A program made the position numbers and the translations under genes. DNA of 64,000 nt, taken from the NCBI RefSeq assembly GCF_047511655.1, contig NC_133392.1:162306542-162370541 (forward strand), given 5' to 3'. How positions within the stretch are numbered: the first letter of the stretch is position 1; each line of letters starts with the position of its first letter. Source of the stretch: Castor canadensis (lineage: Eukaryota > Chordata > Mammalia > Rodentia > Castoridae). The notes under the pieces were generated by a model that saw only the letters and a program-made list of their open reading frames with translations, was not told the origin of the DNA and made no database searches. Below are positions 47,580 to 59,699 of the stretch, piece after piece.

Positions 47580-48150
47580 CTTTTGCAGTACTGGGATTTA
47601 AACTCAGGGCCTTGTACTTGCTAGATAGACACTCTACCACTTGAGCAACAGCCCCAGCGCCCCCAGCCCCTCAGCAAGTTTCTTGGCAAATTTCTACAGC
47701 AAATGAATTCTATCTTACTGGAATATTTGCATGCTTAAAGCTTAGGAAGGAAAATCTGGGGCTGAACAGAAATGTGTGTATCTTCCTTAAAACAGGTTTT
47801 GTAGTGAGTGTTTCAGCTTCTTTACTGTGATTCCTTCCCCTCTTTTTTGCAAGCCTTGGAAGAGAACCCAGGGCTTCTTGCATGCTAGGCAAGCACCCCA
47901 TTACTGAGTCCTCCCCCACAAGTCTCCATAACTGTCAAACTTAAGAGAGAAGTAACAGTTGGACTAAGCATTCCAGGAATGGAGACAAGTTAATTTATTG
48001 TCCCAACATAGAAGTGGCAGAGTTTGTCAGCATTTATTTTAGGTAGGTAAGATATTGTTGTGTTTTGTTTTTAAATAAAGTCTTCACTATGTAGTTCAGA
48101 CCAGATTGGAACTCCTGGCCTCAAATGATGTACTTACCTCAGCCTCCTGT
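47580..48150 (-). repeat. Two ID-type copies and a B1, all antisense
   Basis: ID-type at 47583-47665 (gggatttaaactcagggcct), ID at about 47845-47925 (cttgcatgctaggcaagcac) and a B1 at about 48060-48150 (tagttcagaccagattggaa, cctcagcctcctgtgctcag). Confidence 0.75.
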
Positions 48151-48214
48151 GCTCAGTTAAGACATCTTGATTAGTGGGAATAAGTCCAAGTCTAGGAACT
48201 TTATACTACTGATT

Positions 48215-48428
48215 GTTCCTTAGAACTCTGCCTAGATGTCAGCACAGGAGAGCGACCTTCTTTGCCCACCCTTTGTTAACGATCCGCATCTACCCAGTTC
48301 TACTTTGTGCCTTCCTCAACTGGGAAGTAAGCTCCCTAACAACAGAGCCAAGTCCCATTTTCTGTGAGTTGCAGCTGCAATGCCTGCTATGGTAGGAGCT
48401 TGGTAAATAGTTGTTGAGTGAGTGAATG
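48215..48428 (+). repeat. L2 3' end
   Basis: Old L2-type end: aactgggaagtaagctccct, gcctgctatggtaggagctt, then ggtaaatagttgttgagtga gtgaatgaa. Confidence 0.65.
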
Positions 48429-48429
48429 A

Positions 48430-48790
48430 AAGCCACACATGTGAGCCCTGGCCTTTTTATTATGGGTTTATGTTTTAGCAATTCTGTTTTAGTACTGTTA
48501 CTGTTACATATGTATTCAGCTCCAAGCATACATTCCTGCTTCTCTCACCCTGGCCCTAACTGCTGCTTGGCACAAGGTCAGCCTCTCAAGGTGCTTCTCC
48601 CACAGTGGCCACAAAACACAGAGGACCCCCCAGTAGCCTGAGGCATGGCTTCCGAAGTTCCTTCTTCCTTTTAGTTCCCTTCTAAAGCACAAGCTGCTTA
48701 GAGTCCAAATCAGAATACTTTCTGTGCTTCGCGCCGGTTCTTACAGAAAATACAACACTCATGTCTTTGGCTACTAAAACTTGGGAAGTG
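48430..48790 (+). other. GNB1: GNB1 intron 1, unique stretch
   Basis: No repeat or exon recognised. Confidence 0.35.
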
Positions 48791-48794
48791 TGTT

Positions 48795-49020
48795 GTTTTT
48801 TGTTTTGTTTTTTTGGTACCAGAGTTTGAACTCAGGGCCTCACATTTGTTAGGCAGGCAGTCTCCCACTTTAGCCATTCCACTAGCCCTTTTTTGTGTTG
48901 GGTATTTTCAAGATGGGGTCTCAAGGAACTGTTTTCCTGGGCCAGCTTCAAACCTTGATCTTCCTGATCTCTGCCTTCTGAGTAGCTGGGATTACAGGCA
49001 TGAGCTACTGGTTCTCAGTC
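48795..49020 (-). repeat. Composite B1/ID SINE
   Basis: Antisense copy: ggtaccagagtttgaactca ... cccttttttgtgttgggtat ... gggattacaggcatgagcta. Confidence 0.9.
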
Positions 49021-49079
49021 CCACCCCACCCCCCTTTTTGACTAGGGACAATTTTTTTTTTAAGTTGTTTCTAATTGTT

Positions 49080-50765
49080 CAAGCCAAAAAGGTTTCTAGC
49101 AATTAGAGATTAGTGGTCCAGATCTGGTAGAGTGGTGCAGTCACCTGGCACTTGGCCTCTCTGGATCTCCTGACTCAGACCACTTGAGGAGGAGCATCTG
49201 GGAATGTGGTTGATAAGGCAGAGGCTCTGAAGTAGCTAAGCTAAGAAGGTTGGTTTTCTTCTGTAGGAATATCTGAAGACTTTGGAGCGGAGGAGTCACA
49301 TGTCAGAGCTGTCCTTCAGGAAGATAAATTAGGCAGTAATATTAAAATGGATTGAAGAAGAAAAGGGGGGGTGGAGATGCAGATTAGTGGTAGGCTAGGA
49401 AGAGCTAGTGAGCTGGGAGGAGGCTGGGTATGGGGTGAGCACCAGGCGGCGAGGGGGCATTGATGGGATACAGTGGCAACTCTGTGGGAGAAGATTTTGG
49501 TCTGTTGGAGGGGAGTGGCGGGACCCTCAGTGGATTTGGAAGGGAAAGACTTGCTGTTTCTCTGGAGAGTGTGAATGTGAAAACATGGATGCTTTTTTTT
49601 TTTTTTTTTTTAAACCGGGGTAAAACTAAAGTTGGAAGGAAGTTATGTCTTTTCTGGTCATAATACATAGTTACTACTCTTTAGGGCAAGAAAAAAAAAA
49701 AAGACTTTCCAATACAACTTTTCCCCAAAGGTTTACTGTATCCCATGTGTACACCACAGTGAAGTGGCTGCTGGGGGTGGGGAGCTTGCAGTGAACACAG
49801 AAAGCACAGGTAATTTGAACATAACTGAGTGCTTTAGAAATAATGCTATTCAGCAGTTGAGCTTAGCCAGACTACTTAGGAGGGAGTCATCAGAGCTCTG
49901 CTTACCTCAGACCTTGATGTTGCAATGGAAGCCACAGTATGTTCTTCCATTTTTTCAGGGTCTCAAGAAATGTGGGACAAACATGAGACTCCAGTATCCA
50001 AATGTGTGAAATGGTTGTACGGTGTGGCACTGGCAGTCTGGCTGGCCCGTGTGCACACAGAACCTCAAGTGAGTCATGAGAAGACAGTCCTTGAAGAACC
50101 ATAGACGGCACTGCATGGTGGAGTACTGAGGCTTTGGAGCAAGTGTCCCAACTTCAATGACCTGCTCTTCACTCAGGGCAGGAGGCTGTGACAGTGGGAT
50201 CATCCTTTACACACTCATCACAGTGTGTCGGTCTACTTTCGAAGCCCCCTTCGCAGACATCTGCCTTTTATTTGCCAAAGTAAAGTTTTGTCCTCAGTCT
50301 GAGGCAGCCTGTAAAGCTGTGCTTATCTTCACGTGAATCTGAGCTTTCAGGAGTTGTGTGGTTTGCTTTTCTGTCTCTGTCTTGGTCTGTAACAGGTGCA
50401 AGCAGCAAGGGTTCCTCTTTGGTCACTAGTCTATGAGGAAAGTGTTCTGGTGCTATAAAGTTCAAGGCAGCTTGTCACTGGAGAATTTGAGCCTTTGGTG
50501 CACTGAGGATTACAGGACTCAGACCCAGCTGGACCAAAGCCTGCATTGACCTGACCCCCACACAACTATTGCCTTGCAAAGGAACAGTGTATTGATTCTG
50601 GAGAGATTGCTTACTTCGGTTTCTGTTGTTCTCTGGCACCAGTAAAAAAATCATGAGACATACAAAAAAGTGAACTGGAGTCAAGAGTTAAAGAAATCAA
50701 AGAAGTCGATGAGCTCTGTAAGAGATGAGAACTGCCAATGGGGACTGTAAAGTGTGATTAGTATT
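49080..50765 (+). other. GNB1: GNB1 intron 1, unique stretch
   Basis: About 1.7 kb with no recognised SINE, apart from a T20 run at about 49590 and an A-rich run near 49690. Possibly old, unrecognisable repeat; no exon recognised. Confidence 0.35.
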
Positions 50766-50771
50766 TTAAAA

Positions 50772-51090
50772 GCTTTAATGGGGTTGATGGACTGGCTCAA
50801 GTGATAGAGTGCTTGCCTAGCAAATGCAAGGCCCTGAGTTGAAACCCCAGAACCATCCCCCCACCCCCAAAAAAAGCTTTAATGTTGCCAGGTGCCAGTG
50901 GCTTAACATCTGTATCCTAGTTACAGATGGCAGAGATCAGGAGGATCACCCAGGTAAATAGTTCACAAGACCCTATCTAGAAAAAACCCCTTACAAAAAA
51001 GGGCTGGGAGTATGGCTTAAGTGTAGAGCATGTGTCTAGCAAGTGTGAGGCCCTGAATTCAATCCCTGTACTGCCAAACAAACAAAAGCT
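50772..51090 (+). repeat. ID copy and composite SINE
   Basis: ID-type element (50778-50875, gtgatagagtgcttgcctag, ccctgagttgaaaccccaga) directly followed by a shortened composite SINE (50885-51090, gccaggtgccagtggcttaa ... gaattcaatccctgtactgc). Confidence 0.85.
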
Positions 51091-51099
51091 TTAAAGAAA

Positions 51100-51955
51100 A
51101 AGATGTATTATGCATGAAAAAATGGAGCATTTCAAAAGATGGAGGCTACAGAAAAGCACTGAAAGGAAATGGTAGAGATTAAAATCACAGATGGACATTT
51201 TCTTCAGCTTATAGCATGGTCCAAAAAGGAATTGGTGGAAGTGATGTCAGGTCAGTGAGTAGAAAAGGGAATTGCCACAACAAAGACAGCATAGTATTCA
51301 AGAGCAGTGGGCAATAACACATTGTTTAACATGTATGTAATTGGGGTCCAAGAAAGAAGAGGGGCAGAAGGAATGTTTGAAGAGCCGGTGGTTAAGAATT
51401 TTTCAGTTAAATGAAGACTACTAACCAGGGTCTGTGAACCTCAAGAGACCATACCCAGACATATCAAAGTCAAACTGCTGAAAAAGAATGTTTTGAAGGT
51501 AGGTTTAGTAAAGAGAAACAAGGAATTATCCCACTGTTTTTTTTCTTTTTTTTTTTTTTTTATGATGATACTAGTGTTTGAATTCAGGGCCTATACCTTG
51601 AGCCACTCCACCAGCCTTTTTTGTGATGGTTTTTATCTGAGATAAGGTCTCTTGAATTATTTGCTGGGGCTGGCTTTGAATCACGATACTCCTGATCTCT
51701 GCCTCCTGAGTTCCTAGGATTAGGTGTGAGCCACTGGTGCCCACCCATATCCCACCTTTTTTGTTAGGAACTGTGCGTTGAGAAGACGGTTGAGTAATGT
51801 CCTGAAAGGACTGGATTCTCCATCCAGCATTCCATACCCACTGAACATAGTTTTCTAAAGGAAAGGTTGAAGAGAGCGTTTTTTTAGACACAAGCTGTGG
51901 GGTTCATTGCCAGAGGAGCTGGTCGCTCTGTGAGAAAGGATGTTCTGTTGACAGA
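51100..51955 (+). mobile_element. Old L1 (L1M-type) internal fragment
   Basis: Decayed L1 sequence from around the end of ORF1: gacatatcaaagtcaaactg ctg, then gtgcgttgagaagacggttg, and cattccatacccactgaac, as in the mammal-wide L1 consensus I remember. An antisense composite SINE occupies 51530-51750. Confidence 0.5.
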
Positions 51956-52239
51956 AATCTATAAAATCCCTACTGCACACTGCAAGTTTCTGATGCTAGG
52001 GTTCCCGGTCGGGTGCACTCTCCAGCAAGGCTCCCCTCTCTTCTTAGGACAAACGAATATTTAGGGTGCCCTGGGCCACCTGCACTCCTCATTAACTGAC
52101 TGCAAGTTAATGTGGAGACAAGTTAGGGTCTCCTATGATGCCTTCTCAAGTTTGGTAATTTGCTAGAACTAGAATTTAGGAGAGTGTTTTATACTTTATA
52201 TACTTTTTATATAAAGTCCTGTTTCCTGTTGTCCCCCTC

Positions 52240-52690
52240 CTCACTCCCCCACCAGGAGTGTTGGGGACCGAACTGAGAGCCTTGAGGTTGTTAGATGAGC
52301 ACTTGGCAACTACTGAGCTACATCCCAGCCCTGGCTCTTTTTTCCCCCCCCCCTCTCTTGTTGGTGGTTCTGGGGGCTCAACTCAGGCCTCACACTTGCT
52401 AGGTGGGCACTATATTACTTGAACTGTGACACCAGCCCTAATTGCTTTGGTCAGTTTTGAGATAAGATGTCCTTTTATTGTTTGGGTTGGCCTGAGTGGC
52501 CTGAACAGCTGTCCTATTTGTGGTTTTCCTAATGTAACTAGGGATGACAGGCATGTACCATCATTCCCAGCCTTTGGTTGAGATGGAGTCTTGTGAACTT
52601 TTTGCCCAGGTTGGTCTCAAACTTTGATCTTCCCCATCTGTCCCTCCTGAGTAGCTAGGATTACAGGCTTGAGCCACCACGCCTGGTCTG
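52240..52690 (-). repeat. Antisense SINE cluster
   Basis: ID at about 52250-52335 (gagagccttgaggttgttag, ctgagctacatcccagccc), ID-type piece after C/T run (52360-52440), then B1-like bodies ending ggattacaggcttgagccac cacgcctgg. Confidence 0.8.
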
Positions 52691-52699
52691 GCATGTGTT

Positions 52700-53190
52700 T
52701 TTATCATGGTCTTTTTAGTCTTGACGTACTTCCTTCCATTCTGCCACACCAAGATTATTTCCTGTGTTAGACTTCAGTGAATGATTTCTCAAAGGAGCCC
52801 TGAGGCTCTTTAATAGGAATAGTTTTTGCACAATCAATATATGGTCTTTGCTTCCACATGCCTTCAGCTGACCAAGAGTCAGGAGATGTGAACGTATATG
52901 TTTGTGTGTATGTTAGCATACTCACAGGAATCCATAAAGAATGTCAGTTTACACAGAACCCAGAGGGCTCTTCCTCACCCTCACCTGTTCTACATTTCAC
53001 CTTCCTTCTCTGCTCTCTGAGCCCTTCTTTCAAGTACATTGTGTCTTAATTCATTTTGCTCTGTTGTACATACACACACCAACGTGGAGCTTAACTTTCA
53101 GACCTCTCTAACTGTTCTTTTTTGCCCTCAGAATAGCCCCACCTTTGCCGTGTATCTGTTCTGTTTTGGTCTTGAATCCACAAGTTTTTT
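52700..53190 (+). other. GNB1: GNB1 intron 1, unique stretch
   Basis: No repeat or exon recognised. Confidence 0.35.
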
Positions 53191-53194
53191 TCCT

Positions 53195-54022
53195 TTTCTT
53201 TTTCTTTTTGAAGTGCTGGGGTTTGAACTCAGCTTCATGCTCAGAATTGTAGATAAATAATGATGTGTACTTATTTATTCTTCCATCTTGGGGTTATGTT
53301 GCATAGAAGAAATCATTCCCAACAAATGTACCTTTGCCTTATTTTATTTTACCTTTTTTTTTTTTTTTTTTTTTTTTTTAAGTTATGAGACAGGGTCTTG
53401 TTATATGGTCCAGACTGGCCTCAAACTCATAATCCTCCTGCAAGAGCGGGGATTAAAGTCCTACACCATCATACCCAACTTGATTTGAATTTTTTTTTTT
53501 TTGGTGGGTCTGGCGTTTGAACTCAGAGCCTCATGCTTGCAAAACAGGCACTATACTGCTTGAGCCACACCTCCAGTCCACTTTGCTCTGGTTATTTTGC
53601 TTGTGCTGGCCTCGAACTGTGATCCTCCTGTTTTCAGTCTTAAATGGCTAGGATTGTAGGCTTGAGCCACCTGCACCTAGCTTGATTTCAAAATCTTTTT
53701 TTTTCTTTTTTGGTACTGGGGTTTGAACTCAGGGCCTTACACGTTGAGTCACTCCACAGCCCTTTTTTTTTTTTTGATGAGTTTTTTCAAGATAGGGTCT
53801 TGTGAATTCTTTTCCCGGGCTGACCCTGAACCACAATCCTCCTGATCTCTGCCTCCTGAGTAGCTGTGATCTCAGGTGTGAGCACTGGCACCTGGCTTGA
53901 TTTGAAATTTCATGCAGCTTTTAACAAATTCTAAAAAGGGGCTGGGGCATGCTCAAGTGGTAGAGTGCCTGCCTAGCAAGCAGGAGGCCCTGAGTTCAAA
54001 TCCCAGTACCAATCCCCAAAAA
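53195..54022. repeat. Dense SINE cluster
   Basis: Antisense ID piece (53205-53245), antisense B1 after T25 (53355-53480), antisense composite-type copy (53490-53685), antisense composite SINE (53698-53900), then a sense ID-type copy (53940-54015, ggtagagtgcctgcctagca, ccctgagttcaaatcccagt). Confidence 0.8.
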
Positions 54023-54254
54023 TGCTCAAGAGGATTCAGTTTCTAGATTATGAAAAATATTAAAGATTGATACCATCAAATACAGTATTTGATACTTACA
54101 GTCTCAGGCTAAAATGTACACGTACAAAGAAGTTAGTCACACTAATAGTTGACATTGCCAAATTAGCTCTACAGAGGCAAAATATAGGCTCAATTGATTT
54201 TTTTTCAAGAACCTTGGAAAAAGGTTCCCAGTCTTCTGGGGGTTTTTTGTATGT

Positions 54255-54370
54255 ATATTTTTTTGTTGTTTTTGAGACAAGGTGTTGCGATAGCCCAGGC
54301 TGGCCTTGAACTTGTAATGCTACTGCCTCAGTGCTGGGATTACATGCATGTCCCACCTCACCCAGCCTAA
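54255..54370 (-). repeat. B1 SINE
   Basis: Antisense B1: ttgtttttgagacaaggtgt, cgatagcccaggctggcctt, gtgctgggattacatgcatg. Confidence 0.85.
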
Positions 54371-54734
54371 GGCACCCAATCTTTAACATAGCAATGCCTT
54401 CTTTGGAAATCTAACCAAATACAACCATGAAAATGGACTACCTTGCAGTTGAATTTCTGAAGGCCGTGTGAAGGTGTCCACAGGTGCCCATGTTGAATGT
54501 CCACTAAAATGGCTTCTTATGTTACTTTTCCTGGCTGCTGGGCACCAGGATGCAGGTCTGATGAAACTTACTGGTTCTCCATTTTACTCTAATCTCTAGA
54601 GAACATACAATTAGCCAGGTCTGTGGTACATTTTCTAATTCAGTCCCTCGTGCCCCTACACTGTGTTCTCTCTTGGCCATTGCATGTATTTCCAAGGCTT
54701 CCTCCAAATCAGAGCCCCCCACAAGACCAGCCCT

Positions 54735-55055
54735 TCTTGATTTTTTTGAGGGGAGGAGGTGGGGTGGTATGATACGAGGGTTTGAACTCAAGGCCTCACG
54801 TTTGCCTACTTTCTTACATTATTGGTATTCAAAAGGCATTTCTTTTTCTGGTGGTACTGGAATTTGAACTCAGGATTTCATGCTTGCTAAGCAGGCTTTC
54901 TATCACTTTAGCCACTCTGCCAGCCCTATTTGTGTTGGATATTTTTGAGGGAGGGTCTTGAACTATTTGCTGGGGGCTGGCTTCAAGCCGTGATCCTCCT
55001 GATCTCTGCCTCCTGAGTAGCTAGGATTACAGGCGTGAGTCACTTGGTGCCCAGC
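54735..55055 (-). repeat. ID-type fragment and composite SINE
   Basis: Short antisense ID-type piece (54765-54805, gagggtttgaactcaaggcc), then a complete antisense composite SINE (54848-55055, tactggaatttgaactcagg ... gcgtgagtcacttggtgccc). Confidence 0.85.
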
Positions 55056-55137
55056 TTAGAAGTATTTTGTGAATGAATAGGTGTTCAGAGGATTTGATCA
55101 ATAAAACCTGACTTCAAACATTAGCATTTGAGAGATA

Positions 55138-55324
55138 AACTGGGGGATCACTCCTGTAATTCTAGCTACTTCGGAGGGTGAGATCAGGAGGTTTGAAGTT
55201 TGAGGCTGGCTCAGGCAAATAGTTCATAGAACCATATCTCTAAAATAACCAGAGCAAAAAGGACTGGAGATGTGGCTCAAGCAGTAGAGTGTCCACTTTG
55301 CTCAAATCCCAGTTCCACACACAC

Positions 55325-55421
<97 letters not shown>
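55138..55421 (+). repeat. Composite SINE with expanded microsatellite tail
   Basis: Sense SINE (ggggatcactcctgtaattc ... gtggctcaagcagtagagtg ... ctcaaatcccagttccac). Its tail has become (CA)n, about 50 bases, followed by (AAAT/AATA)n, about 50 bases, at 55316-55421. Confidence 0.88.
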
Positions 55422-55424
55422 GAG

Positions 55425-56445
55425 GTCGCCAGAGGCAGCCCTAAACAGTGTTAGGAAGGAAGCAAAGGAAGTGAGAGCTGCACTGGTTCTCTCTCCTGTT
55501 CTGGAAGCCTTGCACAGTGTGGTGTGCATAGGCTTCTTGTCCACAGAAGACAGAGCCCACACTTCAGAGCAGGCTGCCACAGATCTAAAATAGCTCTGTT
55601 GTCCATGTGATAAAATTTGGAATATTTAAAGTTTTCTGAGTGCTGGATTTGCTCATAAAATTGAGGGTAAATTTACATTTACTCTCATTGATGTTTTGAA
55701 TTTTAACTATTTTAAATTTTGACTAAAAGTGGTTCCATAAATTTTTTTATTTTTTGGTGATGGGTTGGAACTCAGAGCCTTCTGCATGCTCAGCATGTAC
55801 TGTTCCACTGAGCTCCCCTGCCCTTTAAAGCTTTTTCTTGAAATTGATCTCTTTTCTTATCCTAGTTTCCCAATGGATTGCTTTTTAAAAAGATGAAAGA
55901 GTCCCAGCCAGTATTTGCACACCCACAGCAGGCCAGCAGAAGCTAGTCCTTAGCGCACTCTTGTTGCATACTTCCTAGCTGGCAGTGGTCCTTCTCCCAC
56001 CCACCTGCCTGGGGTGCCTGGCCATAGGCTCTGGCCATAATACTTCAGTATCTAGTAGGCTTTGCTTTTATTAAGTCCCCAGTTTTCTTTAAGGATGGTA
56101 CTCCTGGCTTAGGCTCACCTTATTGTGGGACCAGTAATATTGTTCTCAGCTATTAATGCTGTGTACTGGGTAGTCAGTGGAAGGACTCTCCTTTTTAGCC
56201 AGAATGAGTTGAGAGTGCTGTCTGGAATCTAGGCTCAGAGGTTCACAGAGGATCTCTGGTGGGACAGCAAGCAGTATACTTACTCTGCCAAAACCTTGAT
56301 ATAAAAGCCGGAGGTAGCACAATGCACATGTCGTCACTTACTTTCTTCTGAAAGAAGAGGGAACTTGAACTCTGCTTTATGACTTCAGCCACAAGGCAAT
56401 CTAGGCATTTCAAATAGAGCACACCAGGATCTATTTTTGTGACTA
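55425..56445 (+). other. GNB1: GNB1 intron 1, mostly unique stretch
   Basis: An antisense ID copy lies at 55748-55825 (tgatgggttggaactcagag, ccactgagctcccctgccc). No exon recognised in the rest. Confidence 0.4.
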
Positions 56446-56449
56446 GTTT

Positions 56450-56700
56450 TTCTTTTTTTTCCCTTCTATTTGTTTACTTTTTTGGGGGAAGGGCAGGACC
56501 AAAGTTTGAACTCAGAGCTTTGTGCTTACAAAGTAGGAACTCCACTTGAGCCACACCTCCAGCTCATTTTGCTCTGGTTATTTTGGAGATGGGGGCTCGC
56601 AAACTATTTTACCCTGGCTGGCCTCAAACCACAATCCTCCCAATCTTAGCCTCCCAGGGAACTAGGATTACAGGCTTGAAGTCCTGTACCCAGCTTGTTT
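56450..56700 (-). repeat. Composite-type SINE
   Basis: Antisense: caaagtttgaactcagagct, ggaactccacttgagccaca, ctaggattacaggcttgaag. Confidence 0.8.
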
Positions 56701-56704
56701 TTTT

Positions 56705-57190
56705 TTTTCTTTATGCACACACCACATAATACATTTGATCAAATTCAGTGCCCCTCTATTACTCTTTCTCATCCCATCTCCCCCCATTTTTCTTTTCATA
56801 CCTATCTCTTACTGTGAAAAAATGCCTGGAAGTGTCTATATTTACAGAGGAATAATTTATTACTCTCGCTTTAGAGGAAAAAGTCTCACCTAGGCCAGTA
56901 TTGCCTCCTGGGAACACCGGGTAGTGGTTGCAGCTGGGCACAGCTGCTGCTGACACCTGGAGGACAGAGGCCAGGCCACTGTTGAGCCACCTAACAGCAA
57001 CGGACAACCCCCCAACCAAGAATAACCTCACCTAAAATCACATCAGTGGTGCCAGGTTGAAAACCTGGTTCAGAGCAAGGGAAGTTAATGCCTGAGACAT
57101 GCACTGGTGGGACTTTCCTTGCAGCGAGGTCTCTTGAGGCAGAGATAGTTTGCATTTACTGTTTAACTTCTGTGTTCCACAACTTCTACT
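56705..57190 (+). other. GNB1: GNB1 intron 1, unassigned stretch
   Basis: No named repeat or exon. An open frame of 90 codons on the - strand is without family signature. Confidence 0.35.
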
Positions 57191-57194
57191 TCCA

Positions 57195-57860
57195 CACCCA
57201 CCTTTTCTTTTTTGGGGTGAAGTTCACATAGTATAAAATTAAACCATTTAATAGAGAACAATTCAGTAGAATTTAGTATGTTCACAATGCTGTGCAACCT
57301 CCTCCTCTACTTGATTCTACATTTGCATCGCCCACAAAGGAAACCCGGTATCCACAGCCCCCTGGCAAGCACCGTTTGCCTCCTTTGGATAGCTCATAAA
57401 TGCAGTCATGTAACTGTAATGCAGCATTTTGTGTCTGGCTGCCTTACTGAATACAGTGTTTACGAGGTTCATCCATGTTGTAGCATCTGGTTTGTTCCTT
57501 GTGACTGACTGATATGCCTCTGGCTAGTAATTGTGACTTCTGTGACCATAATGTGTACTTGTATTGGGTCCTTATTTTGATATAGCTCTGGCTGACTGTG
57601 AACTTGCCATCCTCTTGCTCCAGCCTCTGGAGTGCTGGAATTACGGAAGCATTGGGTTTATAGGCATGCCTCACCATGCTCTGCTCTTGTTTTCAGTTCT
57701 TTTGGGTATATGTCTCAATGTGGAATTGTTGAGTCAAACGGTAATTACATGTTTAACTTTTCAAGGAACTGTCCCAAGTGTTTTCCTGCCATAGCCACTT
57801 TTACTACCAGAGATGCACGCGCTTACAGGATCATTTCAAGGTTAAACTTTGTTAAGTAAA
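57195..57860. mobile_element. Old L1 (L1M-type) fragment with B1 inside
   Basis: Mammal-wide L1M sequence: aaccatttaatagagaacaa ttcagtagaa, cacaatgctgtgcaacctcc, ggttcatccatgttgtagca, cttttgggtatatgtctcaa, catgtttaacttttcaagga. A B1-like antisense copy occupies about 57575-57685. Element orientation is not asserted. Confidence 0.7.
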
Positions 57861-57864
57861 TGCC

Positions 57865-58380
57865 TTAGAATTCACAGTTGGTGTGTGTTTGGGGGGCTCC
57901 TGACCCCTGACTAGGTGTGTGTGCATGCGGGTTTGTAGATCCAGAAGTTCCTGAATTGATGAGTGGGTGGTAGGTAACCTGTGGGATGGCCAGAAGTGGT
58001 CTTTTCACACAGTTCATGTGGGGAGAATATTACAAAATATCTTTACATGTTTGGAGCCTATTTTCTGGGAAAGTGCAAGGAGATGTTTCAGAAGAAATTA
58101 TAATTGAACATTTCCATTCTGACTGATGTGTTGAGATGGGTCAAGAGCCTCCTCTGTGACCTCTGTGGTCATTCCAGACTGCTTCCTGGACAGCAGGCCA
58201 AGGCAGCAGGTGGAACAGTGTGGGTTGGAAATGTCCCCATGTAGGATTACCCAGAGCTAGGGAATAGCCCGCCAGTGACCTTTAGAGATGTGGACAGAGT
58301 GCTCTGCACCGAGGAGCCAAATGGTACATTTTGGTCATAACCTGAATACCATATAAACATAATCTTTTCTATTTTCTGTT
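57865..58380 (+). other. GNB1: GNB1 intron 1, distal unique part before exon 2
   Basis: Repeat-poor sequence immediately upstream of the inferred exon. It ends in a pyrimidine-rich acceptor tract (cttttctattttctgttgtt acag). Confidence 0.45.
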
Positions 58381-58387
58381 GTTACAG

Positions 58388-58436
58388 ACAAACTTACATG
58401 TGTTGGAGATCAGATTGGAAGCACTTCTGAATCAAG
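58388..58436 (+). other. GNB1: GNB1 untranslated exon 2 (inferred)
   Basis: A 49-nt segment between a textbook acceptor (pyrimidine tract ending ttacag) and a textbook donor (CAAG|GTAAGTT). It starts acaaacttacatgtgttgga and ends cttctgaatcaag. It contains one ATG (acATGtgttgg, poor context) and no long frame, which fits a 5' UTR exon. GNB1 is expected here on the + strand from gene order and has noncoding 5' exons in human. The match to the human exon is from memory and not verified. It sits 35.5 kb after the inferred exon 1; the ATG exon would follow beyond base 64000. Confidence 0.65.
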
Positions 58437-58489
58437 GTAAGTTCACGTATATATTTGATACTCATCGGTTTTTAAAATACAGCTTCTAA

Positions 58490-58740
58490 GCTGGGCACGA
58501 TGGCTCACACCTGTAATCAATCCTAGCTACTTGGGAGGCTGAGACTGGAAGGATTGCATTTTGAGACCAGTCCAGGCAAATAGTTCATGAGACCCTACTG
58601 CCAAAATAAGCAGGGCAAATGGACTGGAGTCAGGCTCAAGTGGTAGAACACATGCTTTGCAAGCCTGAAGCCCTAAGTTCAAACTCTGGTTCCAAGCCAA
58701 GCCCTGAGTTCAAACCACCCCCACCAAAACAACAAAAAAA
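58490..58740 (+). repeat. Composite B1/ID SINE
   Basis: Sense copy only about 55 bases after the inferred exon 2: ctgggcacgatggctcacac ... gcaaatagttcatgagaccc ... gtggtagaacacatgctttg. The ID end is partly duplicated (two gttcaaac repeats). Confidence 0.9.
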
Positions 58741-58779
58741 AAACTACAATGTTTAAATTTTTTCTTCACAGTTTCTTAC

Positions 58780-59275
58780 TTGTGTGTGTGGAGGTGGATG
58801 TTGTGGGTAGAATCCAAAGCTCATGCCTGCTAAGTGTATACTCTACCACTGAGCAACACCCTAACTCAGGATTTCTTTAATAAACTAGGTTTTTGTTGTT
58901 GTTGTTATTGTTACACAGTTTTGCCTTTCTCCCTCCTCTCTTCTCTCCCTCAAAATAAATAAATAAATAAATAAATAAATAAACAAATAAACAAACAAAC
59001 CAAAAGAATTGGGTCTTGTTATGTTGCTCAGACTGTACAACTTCCTGGACTTAGTTGATCTTTCTACCTTAGTCTCCTGAGTACCTGAGACTACAGGAGC
59101 CCCCTTTTTTTGTCCAAAATTCCAAACTTGATTTTCAGAATAAATTGATCCTCACTAAGATGCTTTCTTAAAAAGCTTCCATTCAGCGCTGGCACATGTC
59201 TATAGCCCCAGCTACTCAAGAGGCCCATTTGAGCCCAAGAGGTTAGGCCAGCCTCTTAAAAAAAAAAGAGAGAGA
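58780..59275. repeat. ID (-), tetranucleotide and B1 pieces
   Basis: Antisense ID-type copy at 58790-58868; (AAAT)n at about 58950-58995, with (AAAC)n; a B1-like antisense body (59005-59100, gggtcttgttatgttgctca); a sense B1 fragment (59190-59275). Confidence 0.65.
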
Positions 59276-59465
59276 GAACAAGAAGCAGTTTCTATTCAGT
59301 GTTCAGCAGAAGACTTAAGGTTTCAGGAGATTGTGATTTGTGCTCTGGACTAGAACAGTGTTTCTCCATCTTTTTTTATTAGGAAACATGAAACTCCCCC
59401 ACCCCCCAAAATCAATTGTTAGTTGGAATACCAACACCTGATAATAGGTCCATGAGCTCTCTCGA

Positions 59466-59469
59466 GGTT

Positions 59470-59501
<32 letters not shown>

Positions 59502-59668
59502 AGTTCTAGGGTTTGAACTCATGGCCTCATGCTTGCTAGGCTTGTGCTGGGTTTTTTCAAGATAGGGTCTCACAAACTATTTGCCAGGGCTGGATTTGAA
59601 CCTTGATCTGCCTAATCCTCTGTTTCCCAAGTAGCTAGGATTATAGACATCAGCCACCAGTGCTCGGC
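59466..59668 (-). repeat. Composite SINE with (CT)n head
   Basis: (TC)n microsatellite at about 59466-59502 takes the place of the T-run of an antisense composite SINE (gttctagggtttgaactcat ... catcagccaccagtgctcgg). Confidence 0.85.
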
Positions 59669-59699
59669 ATGGCTGTCATGAGTATGCAAAAACTCTCAA

